7,668 nucleotides of DNA from Candidatus Nomurabacteria bacterium RIFCSPHIGHO2_01_FULL_39_10. Lineage in GTDB: Bacteria > Patescibacteriota > Minisyncoccia > Phycocordibacterales > UBA9973. The translations under genes were made by a program, and so were the position numbers. The stretch covers positions 1 through 7,668 of the forward strand of contig MFTJ01000028.1 of NCBI GenBank assembly GCA_001786805.1, read 5' to 3'. Positions 1 to 5,266 of the stretch are shown in pieces (the stretch's first letter is position 1; the number at the start of each line of letters is the position of its first letter). A model generated the notes under the pieces. It worked only from the letters and a program-made list of their open reading frames with translations. It did no database searches and was not told where the DNA came from.

Positions 1-1
1 A

Positions 2-529
2 GAAATTCACGCTCTTCTCAATACGAACACCCCTCATCTTGCATCTACCTCCAACTGGCCAACACCAGACGAAACAAAAATCTCATTTAAATCCGATGCC
101 GCAGAACAACTCATCACAACCACACTTGAAGGCATGCGTAACGTCCTCAAACTCGCCAAAATAGAAACACCAAAAAAATATACCCTATTCATCGCCGAAT
201 CCTGGCTCTACGAACTCTACCTCATCCTCAGCAAAGAAATAAAAGTCACCCATAACATCGGCGAAATTATGAAAAAAGTATTAGAACACGAACAACTCGC
301 CAAACAATCAAAAGACCTCGCCAAAATAATCCAATCTACCCTCAAAGACCCTTCAAAACTCCCAAGTATGATCATCTCACAGCAAGAAGAAGTAGCAGCA
401 ATTACCGACGCTAAACAATTTTTAGAAAAAGAATGCAATTGCCCAATCGAAATCATCTTGGCCGGAGAATCACAAGTACCAAAAGCAAAATCCGCCATGC
501 CTGGCAAAGTGGGGATTATAGTCGAATAA
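2..529 (+). CDS. leuS: Leucyl-tRNA synthetase, archaeal type, C-terminal part (5' end outside window)
   Basis: LeuRS charges tRNA-Leu with leucine in the cytoplasm. The reading frame is open from base 2 with no start, so only the last 175 codons are present; the catalytic and editing domains lie upstream of the window. What remains is the end of the anticodon-binding helical bundle and the archaeal C-terminal domain. The blocks AKIE, AESW, AKIIQ, a DAKQFLEKE helix, a PIEIIL strand and the final AMPGK...IIVE line up, from memory, with the end of the Pyrococcus horikoshii enzyme, including the AMP-K-P/V ending typical of archaeal LeuRS. The product ends in TAA at 527-529. No obvious U-rich terminator follows; the next 145 bases hold the leader and repeats of the following gene. 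The family call is firm; the archaeal origin follows from the tail. Confidence 0.93.
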   Translation, partial: EIHALLNTNTPHLASTSNWPTPDETKISFKSDAAEQLITTTLEGMRNVLKLAKIETPKKYTLFIAESWLYELYLILSKEIKVTHNIGEIMKKVLEHEQLAKQSKDLAKIIQSTLKDPSKLPSMIISQQEEVAAITDAKQFLEKECNCPIEIILAGESQVPKAKSAMPGKVGIIVE

Positions 530-537
530 GAACAATA

Positions 538-563
538 TTAATATAGATATATATACTTATAAC
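538..563 (+). promoter_or_regulatory. AT-rich candidate promoter for the 675-1518 genes
   Basis: A run of alternating A/T (TTAATATAGATATATATAC and on) directly after leuS is the best candidate box A for the next gene. If used, transcription would begin near 575-590 and leave a leader of about 90 nt that contains the three 13-bp repeats. No sharp BRE is visible, so the exact box is uncertain. Confidence 0.35.
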
Positions 564-568
564 AAGAA

Positions 569-647
569 TAATAAGACAATCCAGAGTAAAAATAGCAGTT
601 AAACGCACTCAAAAAGTGTTAAATGCAATCGACCGTTAAACGTAATC
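569..647. repeat. Three GTTAAAYGYAMTC direct repeats with a hairpin-arm relic
   Basis: Three copies of a 13-bp motif, GTTAAACGCACTC (598-610), GTTAAATGCAATC (618-630) and GTTAAACGTAATC (635-647), sit in the leader of the 675 gene, spaced 20 and 17 bp. Just before them, TAATAAGACAATCCAG (569-584) matches 14 of 16 bases of the reverse complement of the arm junction in the hairpin array at 1582-1597 and 1702-1717. The same 13-mer recurs exactly at 1521-1533 and imperfectly at 1639-1651. Operator, RNA element or remnant of the same repeat family are all possible. Confidence 0.7.
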
Positions 648-662
648 AATAAAAACATGAAT

Positions 663-667
663 GAGGT
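663..667 (+). promoter_or_regulatory. Shine-Dalgarno site deciding the 675 start
   Basis: GAGGT lies 7 nt before the ATG at 675 and is complementary to the usual 16S 3' end. It lies inside the longer reading frame that begins with ATG at 657, which has no such site before it, so 675 is favoured as the start. Confidence 0.5.
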
Positions 668-674
668 AAACCCA

Positions 675-1247
675 ATGGAACCAACAACACAACAACAAAA
701 ACCACTGCCTATCCCCTATGAACAATGGCAGCCCGCCCTTGCAAAATTAGGCATAGAAGAAGGAAACAGAAATGAACGTTGGCAACTCATTTTTAAAGTA
801 TATCGTGGAACAGATTTTGATAAGTATACAGAAGATAGATACAGCCCTCGAAATCACACCGGTCCACAAGGTAAGTATTATGAACAAACAATCGCAAGCC
901 AACTAAAACCCGCAGGCGAAATTTCACTCAAAGGCTATTTCTTTCGCGACGGCAGTATGTACGCAGTAACCGCAAAAGCAGAATTATGGGAAGAAGCAGG
1001 AAGAAGCATTCCCAAATTCACACCTCTCCACTCCGCCGCAACAGAAATTTGTAATCGATTAGAACTAGAACTTTGCAGCTATTACGCCACAACCAACATC
1101 AAAGAGCAACACAACCTTCAAGCCGTCATCAACGCCATCTCAACACTCCAAACTTTCCATCGACAAATGCATCTACTTTATAAAACCGAAGGCAACCGCC
1201 TCGCCGATCTCGCACAAATATTAGACAAAGACCCATATCAAAAGTAA
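675..1247 (+). CDS. Unrecognised 190-aa protein
   Basis: I do not recognise this protein. It has no signal peptide, no membrane segment and no obvious catalytic motif. The first 15 residues are Pro/Gln-rich and probably disordered. A basic and aromatic middle follows (RWQLIFKVYRGTDFDKYTEDRY, then GYFFRDGSMYAV), which looks like a small mixed alpha/beta fold. The C-terminal half is predicted helical (ATEICNRLELELCSYY, then a long helix to the end). Two of its three cysteines sit close together in CNRLELELC. The start at 675 is preferred because of the GAGGT site; starting at ATG 657 adds six residues. It follows the repeat-bearing leader and is 37 bp ahead of the 77-aa gene, so the two are probably cotranscribed. 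The gene pair is bracketed by related repeats at 569-647 and 1521-1761. Confidence 0.8.
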   Translation: MEPTTQQQKPLPIPYEQWQPALAKLGIEEGNRNERWQLIFKVYRGTDFDKYTEDRYSPRNHTGPQGKYYEQTIASQLKPAGEISLKGYFFRDGSMYAVTAKAELWEEAGRSIPKFTPLHSAATEICNRLELELCSYYATTNIKEQHNLQAVINAISTLQTFHRQMHLLYKTEGNRLADLAQILDKDPYQK

Positions 1248-1261
1248 AAACCACAAATCTA

Positions 1262-1269
1262 GATATATA
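1262..1269 (+). promoter_or_regulatory. Possible box A ahead of the 77-aa gene
   Basis: GATATATA ends 15 nt before the ATG at 1285. This is closer than the usual 26 nt for a leaderless archaeal gene, so the 77-aa gene may instead be read through from upstream. Weak call. Confidence 0.25.
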
Positions 1270-1284
1270 GAGAAATACATCACC

Positions 1285-1518
1285 ATGACACAAACCCTCA
1301 AAGACAACCTCAGCCACATCAGCGCAGAAATATTATACACCAAACAAAGTATTAAAGACACCTGGCAGCATATTGTATTAAACAACTATGACATTCAAAA
1401 CATCATTCTTCTCCTCCAAGAAAACGAACAACGCCTAAAGAAAACCGACGCTAAACTCCAAGCCATCATTATAACCCTAAATAATCAAGAATTCTCAACA
1501 GAAAAAGAAAGTAATTAA
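1285..1518 (+). CDS. Unrecognised 77-aa helical protein
   Basis: A small soluble protein I cannot place in a family. The sequence is almost entirely predicted helix, with a heptad-like pattern from about residue 37 to 66 (NIILLLQENEQRLKKTDAKL), so a coiled coil or a helical hairpin is likely. It has no cysteine and no membrane segment. Its C-terminal ten residues are Glu/Ser/Lys-rich and probably flexible. It lies 37 bp behind the 190-aa gene on the same strand and ends 2 bp before the exact copy of the 13-bp repeat at 1521. A partner or regulator of the 190-aa protein is a reasonable guess, based only on position. Confidence 0.65.
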   Translation: MTQTLKDNLSHISAEILYTKQSIKDTWQHIVLNNYDIQNIILLLQENEQRLKKTDAKLQAIIITLNNQEFSTEKESN

Positions 1519-1520
1519 CC

Positions 1521-1761
1521 GTTAAACGCACTCAAATTCTAATCACCGTTATAGACAATTCTGTTGTTTATATAACTTTTTCAGAATTGTCTTATTAGAT
1601 AATTCTGTGTATTTTGTCATATATCTTACAGAATTATCTATAAATGCACTCACACCCAAACAAGAAAGTATAGACAATTCTGTTGATTAGGATACAAAAA
1701 ACAGAATTGTCTTATTAGATAATTTTGGCAAAATGAATAATCTAATTACCAGAATTATCTA
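1521..1761. repeat. Tandem ~119-bp repeat, two units, each with a 13-bp motif and two stem-loops
   Basis: This fills the gap between two convergent genes. Unit 1 (1521-1640) has GTTAAACGCACTC, an 18-nt spacer, hairpin A and hairpin B; unit 2 (1639-1761) repeats that order with TATAAATGCACTC. Stems are 1553-1563/1582-1592 (11 bp), 1596-1608/1628-1640 (13 bp), 1672-1684/1700-1712 (13 bp) and 1716-1728/1749-1761 (13 bp with one G-U). The shared arm is AGAYAATTCTG. Arms are kept while the loops (15-20 nt) differ. Paired changes between hairpins (C-G to T-A at the fourth arm position, T-A to G-C at the loop end) keep pairing. Likely roles are RNA structures, dyad protein sites or convergent-transcript terminators; I do not recognise a named element. 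Confidence 0.85.
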
Positions 1762-1762
1762 T

Positions 1763-1768
1763 AAAAAA
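1763..1768 (-). terminator. U-tract after the kinase gene
   Basis: The kinase transcript runs into U6 12 nt past its TAG stop, and then into the hairpin array. A short U-tract is enough for archaeal intrinsic termination, so this is a plausible terminator of the minus-strand transcript. A second T5 run for + strand transcripts lies at 1577-1581 inside a hairpin loop. Confidence 0.4.
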
Positions 1769-1780
1769 CATATTCTCTTC

Positions 1781-3199
1781 CTAAAACGTCAAACTCGTCC
1801 TCTCCCGTCTTGGCACTCTCGCCGTCTTGCCTAACTTTGCCGACGCAACAGGAATTTTCCCAAACACCTGCGCCGCCAAATCTCCAGCTTCATCTAAATC
1901 CGGCGCATCATACAAATCCTCAAAGCGCGGCAACACATTCTCCTTCGCAACATTCTCACCCTCCACAACCGCTCCATTCATCGACACCGCAGGGATATGT
2001 TTCCACCCCGCTCGCCCTTTTAAAATATCCTCTGTAATCATCATCAACGGCTCAATTTTACGCATCAAAGGATTTCGCGCAACTAACCCAACCACCGCTT
2101 CAACTAAATCAGTGGAATACCGCTTCAATCCATTCAATTCATCCCGTACATCATCCTGATTAAACGCCGAATAATGCATAATTTCCCGTACCAACTCATC
2201 CGGATTCTTCGGCTTGCGCTCAAAAGGTGCATAGCCCGTGAGTAACGAATACATCACCCAACCTAAAGACCAATAATCCGTCGTACATCCAACTCCCGTA
2301 TGCATCAATAATTCAGGTGACATATAATTCAACGTCCCTGAAGTACGATCTTTTTCTACTTTGCGCAGCAATAACTCAATATCCCCGCTCAAATCCCCAC
2401 GACGAAACCCTTCCTCCTCTCGCGTCGAATTCCCAAAATCAATCAGATACGCTTTTGATCTCGCCACATCAGAATTACCCTTCTCATCTTTAACCCAATC
2501 ATAAATCACATTCTTAAACGACACATCCCGATGAATAATCTTATACTCTTTTGCAAGTACACTTAACGCACACCCCAGATCATACCCAATCTTCACAACA
2601 TCCATTGGCTGCAATCCTTTAAACATCAACGTTTCTAACGTCTCCCCAGGCACTTTCCCAAGAATTGTTCGCACACACAACTGCCCATCCAATAAAAAAA
2701 ATTCTCTATCCGCAATAACCGCTTTACCTTTTTCACCCACATATAAAAAATCCTCTTGAATCTGTGGCACATACGCAAGACCTTTCAACACCCGCAAATT
2801 CTGATACTCCCCAACCGCACACTGCAGCCGATGAAACTCATTTTGATCTATTTTATCTTTATTTAACTCATAAAAATCAAAATATCTCTCCCCTGCCCTG
2901 CGAAAAACTACCTGACCAAAATCACACCCATCATCCTCAAACAACACTTTATCTAACGGCACAATTCCTTTTTGCGGATAATGTGCAATATGATTCTCTG
3001 TAATCTGACTCACTTTTTGTATGATCGGCATCCCATTAATCTCATATGGTTCCTCATACACTACCCCATACCCCCCTAAACCAATACATTTCTTTGCCGC
3101 TCGTCCACCATGTTCGCGATAATCAAACCGAAACGCCGGCGCTCCCGCTATTTCAGCCGCCTGCTCCAACCGTTTTTTAAATCGTGTAATATCTATCAT
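1781..3199 (-). CDS. Eukaryotic-like (Hanks-type) Ser/Thr protein kinase, 472 aa
   Basis: Transfers phosphate from ATP to Ser/Thr of unknown targets; predicted cytoplasmic, as no membrane segment is visible. The glycine loop is GLGGYGVV (residues 40-47) and the ATP lysine is probably K62 in IIQKV. The catalytic loop HRDVSFKN (223-230) has D225, K229 and N230. DFG is at 254-256, the APE-like SPE at 294-296 after GTLNYM, then D308 and W310-SLG, and the subdomain XI arginine is R380 in NPLMR. All core residues are therefore present. Two oddities: about 130 residues lie between K62 and the DLGCALS helix, longer than usual, and the activation segment is about 43 residues with an acidic/basic insert (GDLSGDIELLLRKVEKDR). 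The tail from about 395 is low complexity and ends in a basic stretch (VPRRER). It is not a RIO or Bud32 kinase. AGGAG (3206-3210) precedes the ATG. No phosphatase or FHA partner is visible here. Confidence 0.95.
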   Translation of the reverse strand: MIDITRFKKRLEQAAEIAGAPAFRFDYREHGGRAAKKCIGLGGYGVVYEEPYEINGMPIIQKVSQITENHIAHYPQKGIVPLDKVLFEDDGCDFGQVVFRRAGERYFDFYELNKDKIDQNEFHRLQCAVGEYQNLRVLKGLAYVPQIQEDFLYVGEKGKAVIADREFFLLDGQLCVRTILGKVPGETLETLMFKGLQPMDVVKIGYDLGCALSVLAKEYKIIHRDVSFKNVIYDWVKDEKGNSDVARSKAYLIDFGNSTREEEGFRRGDLSGDIELLLRKVEKDRTSGTLNYMSPELLMHTGVGCTTDYWSLGWVMYSLLTGYAPFERKPKNPDELVREIMHYSAFNQDDVRDELNGLKRYSTDLVEAVVGLVARNPLMRKIEPLMMITEDILKGRAGWKHIPAVSMNGAVVEGENVAKENVLPRFEDLYDAPDLDEAGDLAAQVFGKIPVASAKLGKTARVPRRERTSLTF

Positions 3200-3204
3200 C
3201 TAAG

Positions 3205-3210
3205 ACTCCT
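3205..3210 (-). promoter_or_regulatory. Shine-Dalgarno site of the kinase gene
   Basis: On the minus strand AGGAGT lies 5 nt before the ATG at 3199, which supports that start and a transcript with a real leader, unlike the leaderless neighbours. Confidence 0.6.
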
Positions 3211-3267
3211 ATTTCTACAGTTAAAAAACCCCATAGAAATATATACAACATATACTTTTTACCACCT

Positions 3268-3305
3268 ATTTATAAATATTTCGCTTTTATTTATAAACCT
3301 TTCGC
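3268..3305 (-). promoter_or_regulatory. Duplicated BRE/box A promoter for the kinase
   Basis: Two 17-bp direct repeats, 3268-3284 and 3289-3305, differ at two bases and start 21 bp apart. Read on the minus strand each gives GCGAAA, two bases, then TTTATAAAT, a strong archaeal BRE plus TATA box. Starts would fall about 26 nt further on, near 3247 and 3268, leaving leaders of about 50 and 70 nt before the kinase. TTTATAAA is palindromic, but the purine-rich BRE points to the minus strand. Confidence 0.6.
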
Positions 3306-3384
3306 CCATTTATTTAGCAAAACCACGTAGAAAAACAGCCAAAAATACCTCTATTTCAAAAGAAAACATCATTTTAAACATATT

Positions 3385-3426
3385 TAACATAAATCATAAA
3401 AGAGAAGATTTAAATAACATAAATCA
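3385..3426. repeat. 12-bp direct repeat flanking the box A of the 3437 gene
   Basis: TAACATAAATCA occurs at 3385-3396 and at 3415-3426, 30 bp apart, one before and one just after the TTTAAATA box at 3409-3416. Placement on both sides of a promoter suggests regulator sites, but AT-rich DNA gives such matches by chance. Confidence 0.4.
3409..3416 (+). promoter_or_regulatory. Box A promoter of the 3437-3929 pair
   Basis: TTTAAATA preceded by purine-rich GAGAAG (BRE-like) is centred 24-25 nt before the ATG at 3437. That is the spacing of a leaderless archaeal transcript and is the main reason for choosing 3437 as the start. Confidence 0.6.
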
Positions 3427-3436
3427 ATCTTTTTGT

Positions 3437-3604
3437 ATGATGGGGTATAAAACAAATCAGGTTGATGGGATTATTTTTGGAACAGTAGTTTTAGGGGTAG
3501 TTTTTTTTGTTATTTTTAAACTGAATTATGTGAGTATTATCCTAATATTAATAGCTCTCGTAGTAAGCATATTTAGAAGGAACGTATATAAAATTTTATC
3601 CTAA
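3437..3604 (+). CDS. Small two-helix membrane protein, 55 aa
   Basis: A short hydrophobic protein with two likely membrane helices, about residues 11-27 and 31-46, joined by a tight turn (FKLNY), followed by a basic end (FRRNVYK) that should lie inside. The frame is open back to 3110, but that extension runs antisense to the kinase and through its promoters. The box A at 3409-3416 fits a start at ATG 3437 or the adjacent ATG 3440. It ends one base before the next gene, so the two are surely one operon. Codons are rich in T and G (TTT, GTA, ATT), unlike the C-rich codons of flanking genes, which suggests a separate origin. No family recognised. Confidence 0.65.
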   Translation: MMGYKTNQVDGIIFGTVVLGVVFFVIFKLNYVSIILILIALVVSIFRRNVYKILS

Positions 3605-3605
3605 A

Positions 3606-3929
3606 ATGGAAATACCCACGAAAATTCAATATGATTTCTTATTAGTTCTTCTTGGATTTGCTCTAGTTATTTCTCCTTTTGTGATTCCTTCATTAGAGTT
3701 TATTAACAGAGATATCCTATTATTATCTTTAATAGATATCATAGGTGTATTTATGCTGATTTACGGTACCGGGCTTATAAGATATGATTATTATTTGAAC
3801 CAAGAATTAAAAGAATTAGACTATGCCAAAAAAAAATTACAATATATCGAATTTTTTGAAGAAAAAGGAATTATCACCTCTAAAAGTAAAAATAAACACA
3901 AAAAAGACATTGAAGAAATTATTAACTAA
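3606..3929 (+). CDS. Two-helix membrane protein with a charged, SHOCT-like cytoplasmic tail, 107 aa
   Basis: Two membrane helices are predicted at about residues 10-28 and 36-57, with a short loop containing FINRD. The rest (60-107) is a charged helix and tail: ELKELDYAKKKLQYIEFFEE, then KGIITSKSK and KKDIEEIIN. The pattern of a helix, a G-I-I-T turn and a second charged helix resembles SHOCT-type short C-terminal domains, which are often attached to small membrane proteins and may serve oligomerisation; this is a resemblance, not a proven match. The gene starts one base after the stop of the 55-aa protein and shares its T/G-rich codon use. The pair may form one membrane complex. Function unknown. 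Confidence 0.75.
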   Translation: MEIPTKIQYDFLLVLLGFALVISPFVIPSLEFINRDILLLSLIDIIGVFMLIYGTGLIRYDYYLNQELKELDYAKKKLQYIEFFEEKGIITSKSKNKHKKDIEEIIN

Positions 3930-3968
3930 AAGTACCATTTTAAGAAATACATTGACAACACCACAAGT

Positions 3969-3977
3969 ATTAAATAG
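3969..3977 (+). promoter_or_regulatory. Box A promoter of the 3999 gene
   Basis: TATTAAATA is centred at 3973, exactly 26 nt before the ATG at 3999, as expected for a leaderless archaeal transcript. Confidence 0.55.
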
Positions 3978-3998
3978 CAACCTAAATTAATAATACTC

Positions 3999-4526
3999 AT
4001 GAATTGGACAAAACTAATCTACGTCTTAATCATCGTCTTATTATATACACCAATGGTCTTTTTAGGCGCCAACGTCTTCTTTCCCAAATACACGGGAGCA
4101 GACTCTTATTATCATTACGAATATAACGACTGCTACCAAAAATACCCCGCCTCCGCATTTGAAAAAGCATCAACCCAAGAACAAGAACAGATAGCCCAAA
4201 AACAAGCCACCTGCCAGAAAGAACAACAGCAAACCCAGCAAACATTCGAACAAGCCAAACAACAATACGAGGGCACAAAATATATCTTCGTCATCGCTTT
4301 TAACCTCATCATCCTCTTAATCGCTTTATTCCTTCCAAAATTACAAGACTCCGTCACCATGGGTCTCTTCCTCAGTAGCATCGTCACCACTTTTGGTGCC
4401 ACCATACAATACTTCAACTCCAAAAGTAAAATTGGCTTCATCGCTTTAGTCATCACCTTCTTCTTAACACTCTACTTCATCAACAGAAAAAAAGACACTT
4501 TTGTTGATTGGAAAGAAAAGAAGTAA
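3999..4526 (+). CDS. Four-helix membrane protein with Gln-rich external loop, 175 aa
   Basis: Predicted helices are at about 5-27, 94-113, 118-138 and 144-161. Between the first and second is a polar segment of some 65 residues that starts with many tyrosines (YYHYEYNDCY) and continues as a Gln/Glu/Ala/Lys-rich helix, probably a coiled coil. It holds the only two cysteines, C45 and C72, which could form a disulphide outside the cell. With positive residues at the C-terminal end (NRKK, WKEKK) inside, both ends would be cytoplasmic and this loop external. The arrangement looks like small membrane proteins of unknown function that I recall from DPANN genomes; I cannot name a family. Box A at 3969-3977 supports the start. 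It is 21 bp ahead of the 44-aa gene. Confidence 0.85.
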   Translation: MNWTKLIYVLIIVLLYTPMVFLGANVFFPKYTGADSYYHYEYNDCYQKYPASAFEKASTQEQEQIAQKQATCQKEQQQTQQTFEQAKQQYEGTKYIFVIAFNLIILLIALFLPKLQDSVTMGLFLSSIVTTFGATIQYFNSKSKIGFIALVITFFLTLYFINRKKDTFVDWKEKK

Positions 4527-4547
4527 ATAATATATTAGTTATACACT

Positions 4548-4682
4548 ATGAAAAAAATAATACACTCTTTACTTTCAAAACAAAGGAAACCAAAATTAAA
4601 ATTATCAGAATTGAAAACATTCAACGGTGGCAAAGGAAGTGAACACCTCAGTGAACAAATCGACGATATTCTATACTCATGA
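4548..4682 (+). CDS. 44-aa basic protein coupled to the PUA gene
   Basis: A short frame from ATG 4548 to TGA 4680-4682. The first 20 residues are basic (KKIIHSLLSKQRKPKLKLS), followed by a Gly/Ser-rich turn (FNGGKGSEH) and an acidic helix (LSEQIDDILYS). The TGA overlaps the ATG of the PUA protein as ATGA, the classic arrangement for translational coupling. That overlap and the orderly basic-then-acidic composition argue that it is real despite its size. The tail recalls short neutralising tails of small antitoxins, but the coupled partner is a translation-type PUA protein rather than a toxin, so I infer a cofactor or a leader peptide. No family recognised. Confidence 0.6.
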   Translation: MKKIIHSLLSKQRKPKLKLSELKTFNGGKGSEHLSEQIDDILYS

Positions 4683-5188
4683 AACGAACCTCCCTCTCAT
4701 TCAAAGACCTCAACAAAGAACTCACCGAAAATAATCTCAACATCCAATACACCAAACAAGACACTACCCAACTACTCGAAACCCCCCAATTAAAACACAT
4801 CCAAAAAATCATTTTAATCAACAACCAACCCTCCTTTTTCTATTACACCTTATCCGAAATTAACAATAATACACCAAAACAGCTCCTCATCCCAACCATC
4901 AAACTCCTCCAAACCCACTCCTCACTATTAAAAAGCATCACAATTGACATGAACGCCATCAAATTCATCATCAACGGCGCCGACGTCATGCGCCCAGGAA
5001 TTACGAATATAGACGACAACATCACAAAAGATCAACCCATCTGCATCATCGACATCACCCATAAAAAACCATTAGCAATAGGCATCTCACTCCACTCAAC
5101 CGAACAACTCCGCACCCTCACCACTGGCAAAGTCATCAAGAATATACATTATGTAGGAGATGAATTGTGGAAAGTAGAGATGAAATAG
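4679..5188 (+). CDS. PUA-domain RNA-binding protein, MCT-1/Tma20-like archaeal family
   Basis: An archaeal relative of MCT-1/Tma20, whose eukaryotic members act with DENR at the ribosome in re-initiation and 40S recycling; the archaeal role is less clear but probably involves tRNA or ribosome binding in the cytoplasm. Residues 1-86 form the family's N-terminal domain (IQKIILINNQPSFFY, then LLIPTIKLL). The PUA domain covers about 87-165: TIDMNAIKFIINGADVMRPG (88-107) contains the family signature, followed by PICIIDITHKKPLAIGIS and the closing KNIHYVGDELW. This matches, from memory, the universal archaeal PUA protein (arCOG04150). The 169-aa length is normal. The ATG overlaps the stop of the 44-aa gene, so expression is likely coupled. 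It lacks any pseudouridine synthase domain. Confidence 0.9.
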   Translation: MKRTSLSFKDLNKELTENNLNIQYTKQDTTQLLETPQLKHIQKIILINNQPSFFYYTLSEINNNTPKQLLIPTIKLLQTHSSLLKSITIDMNAIKFIINGADVMRPGITNIDDNITKDQPICIIDITHKKPLAIGISLHSTEQLRTLTTGKVIKNIHYVGDELWKVEMK

Positions 5189-5234
5189 GAAAAAAAAATT
5201 GTATCAAACAATCCTCCAAAAAAAAGTCACAACC

Positions 5235-5242
5235 TTTTTAAA
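5235..5242 (+). promoter_or_regulatory. Box A promoter of the 5267 gene
   Basis: TTTTTAAA, centred about 28 nt before the ATG at 5267, fits a leaderless or near-leaderless archaeal transcript. It is preceded by ACAACC rather than a clear purine-rich BRE. Confidence 0.5.
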
Positions 5243-5266
5243 CTTCAAAAAACAACAACCTAAATC

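Noticed and set aside
598..1533. Integron gene cassette: GTTAAAC fits the GTTRRRY core site
   Set aside because: The complementary RYYYAAC half needed for an attC site is missing, all copies face the same way, and there is no integrase in the window.
1521..1761. CRISPR array
   Set aside because: Only two ~119-bp units; the internal repeats alternate orientation as hairpins and there are no regular unique spacers or cas genes.
1810..2159. Pro/Ser-rich + strand frames opposite the kinase
   Set aside because: They are low-complexity antisense shadows of a well-conserved kinase gene with complete motifs.
3110..3436. Long N-terminal extension of the 55-aa membrane protein
   Set aside because: It runs antisense to the kinase start and through both kinase promoters; box A at 3409 places the start at 3437.
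4030..4456. Cys/Trp-rich minus-strand frames under the four-helix membrane protein
   Set aside because: Antisense shadows of the Gln-rich and hydrophobic codons; no promoter or family resemblance.
4548..5188. Toxin-antitoxin pair
   Set aside because: The second gene is clearly an MCT-1-like PUA protein, not a toxin, despite the antitoxin-like size and overlap of the first.
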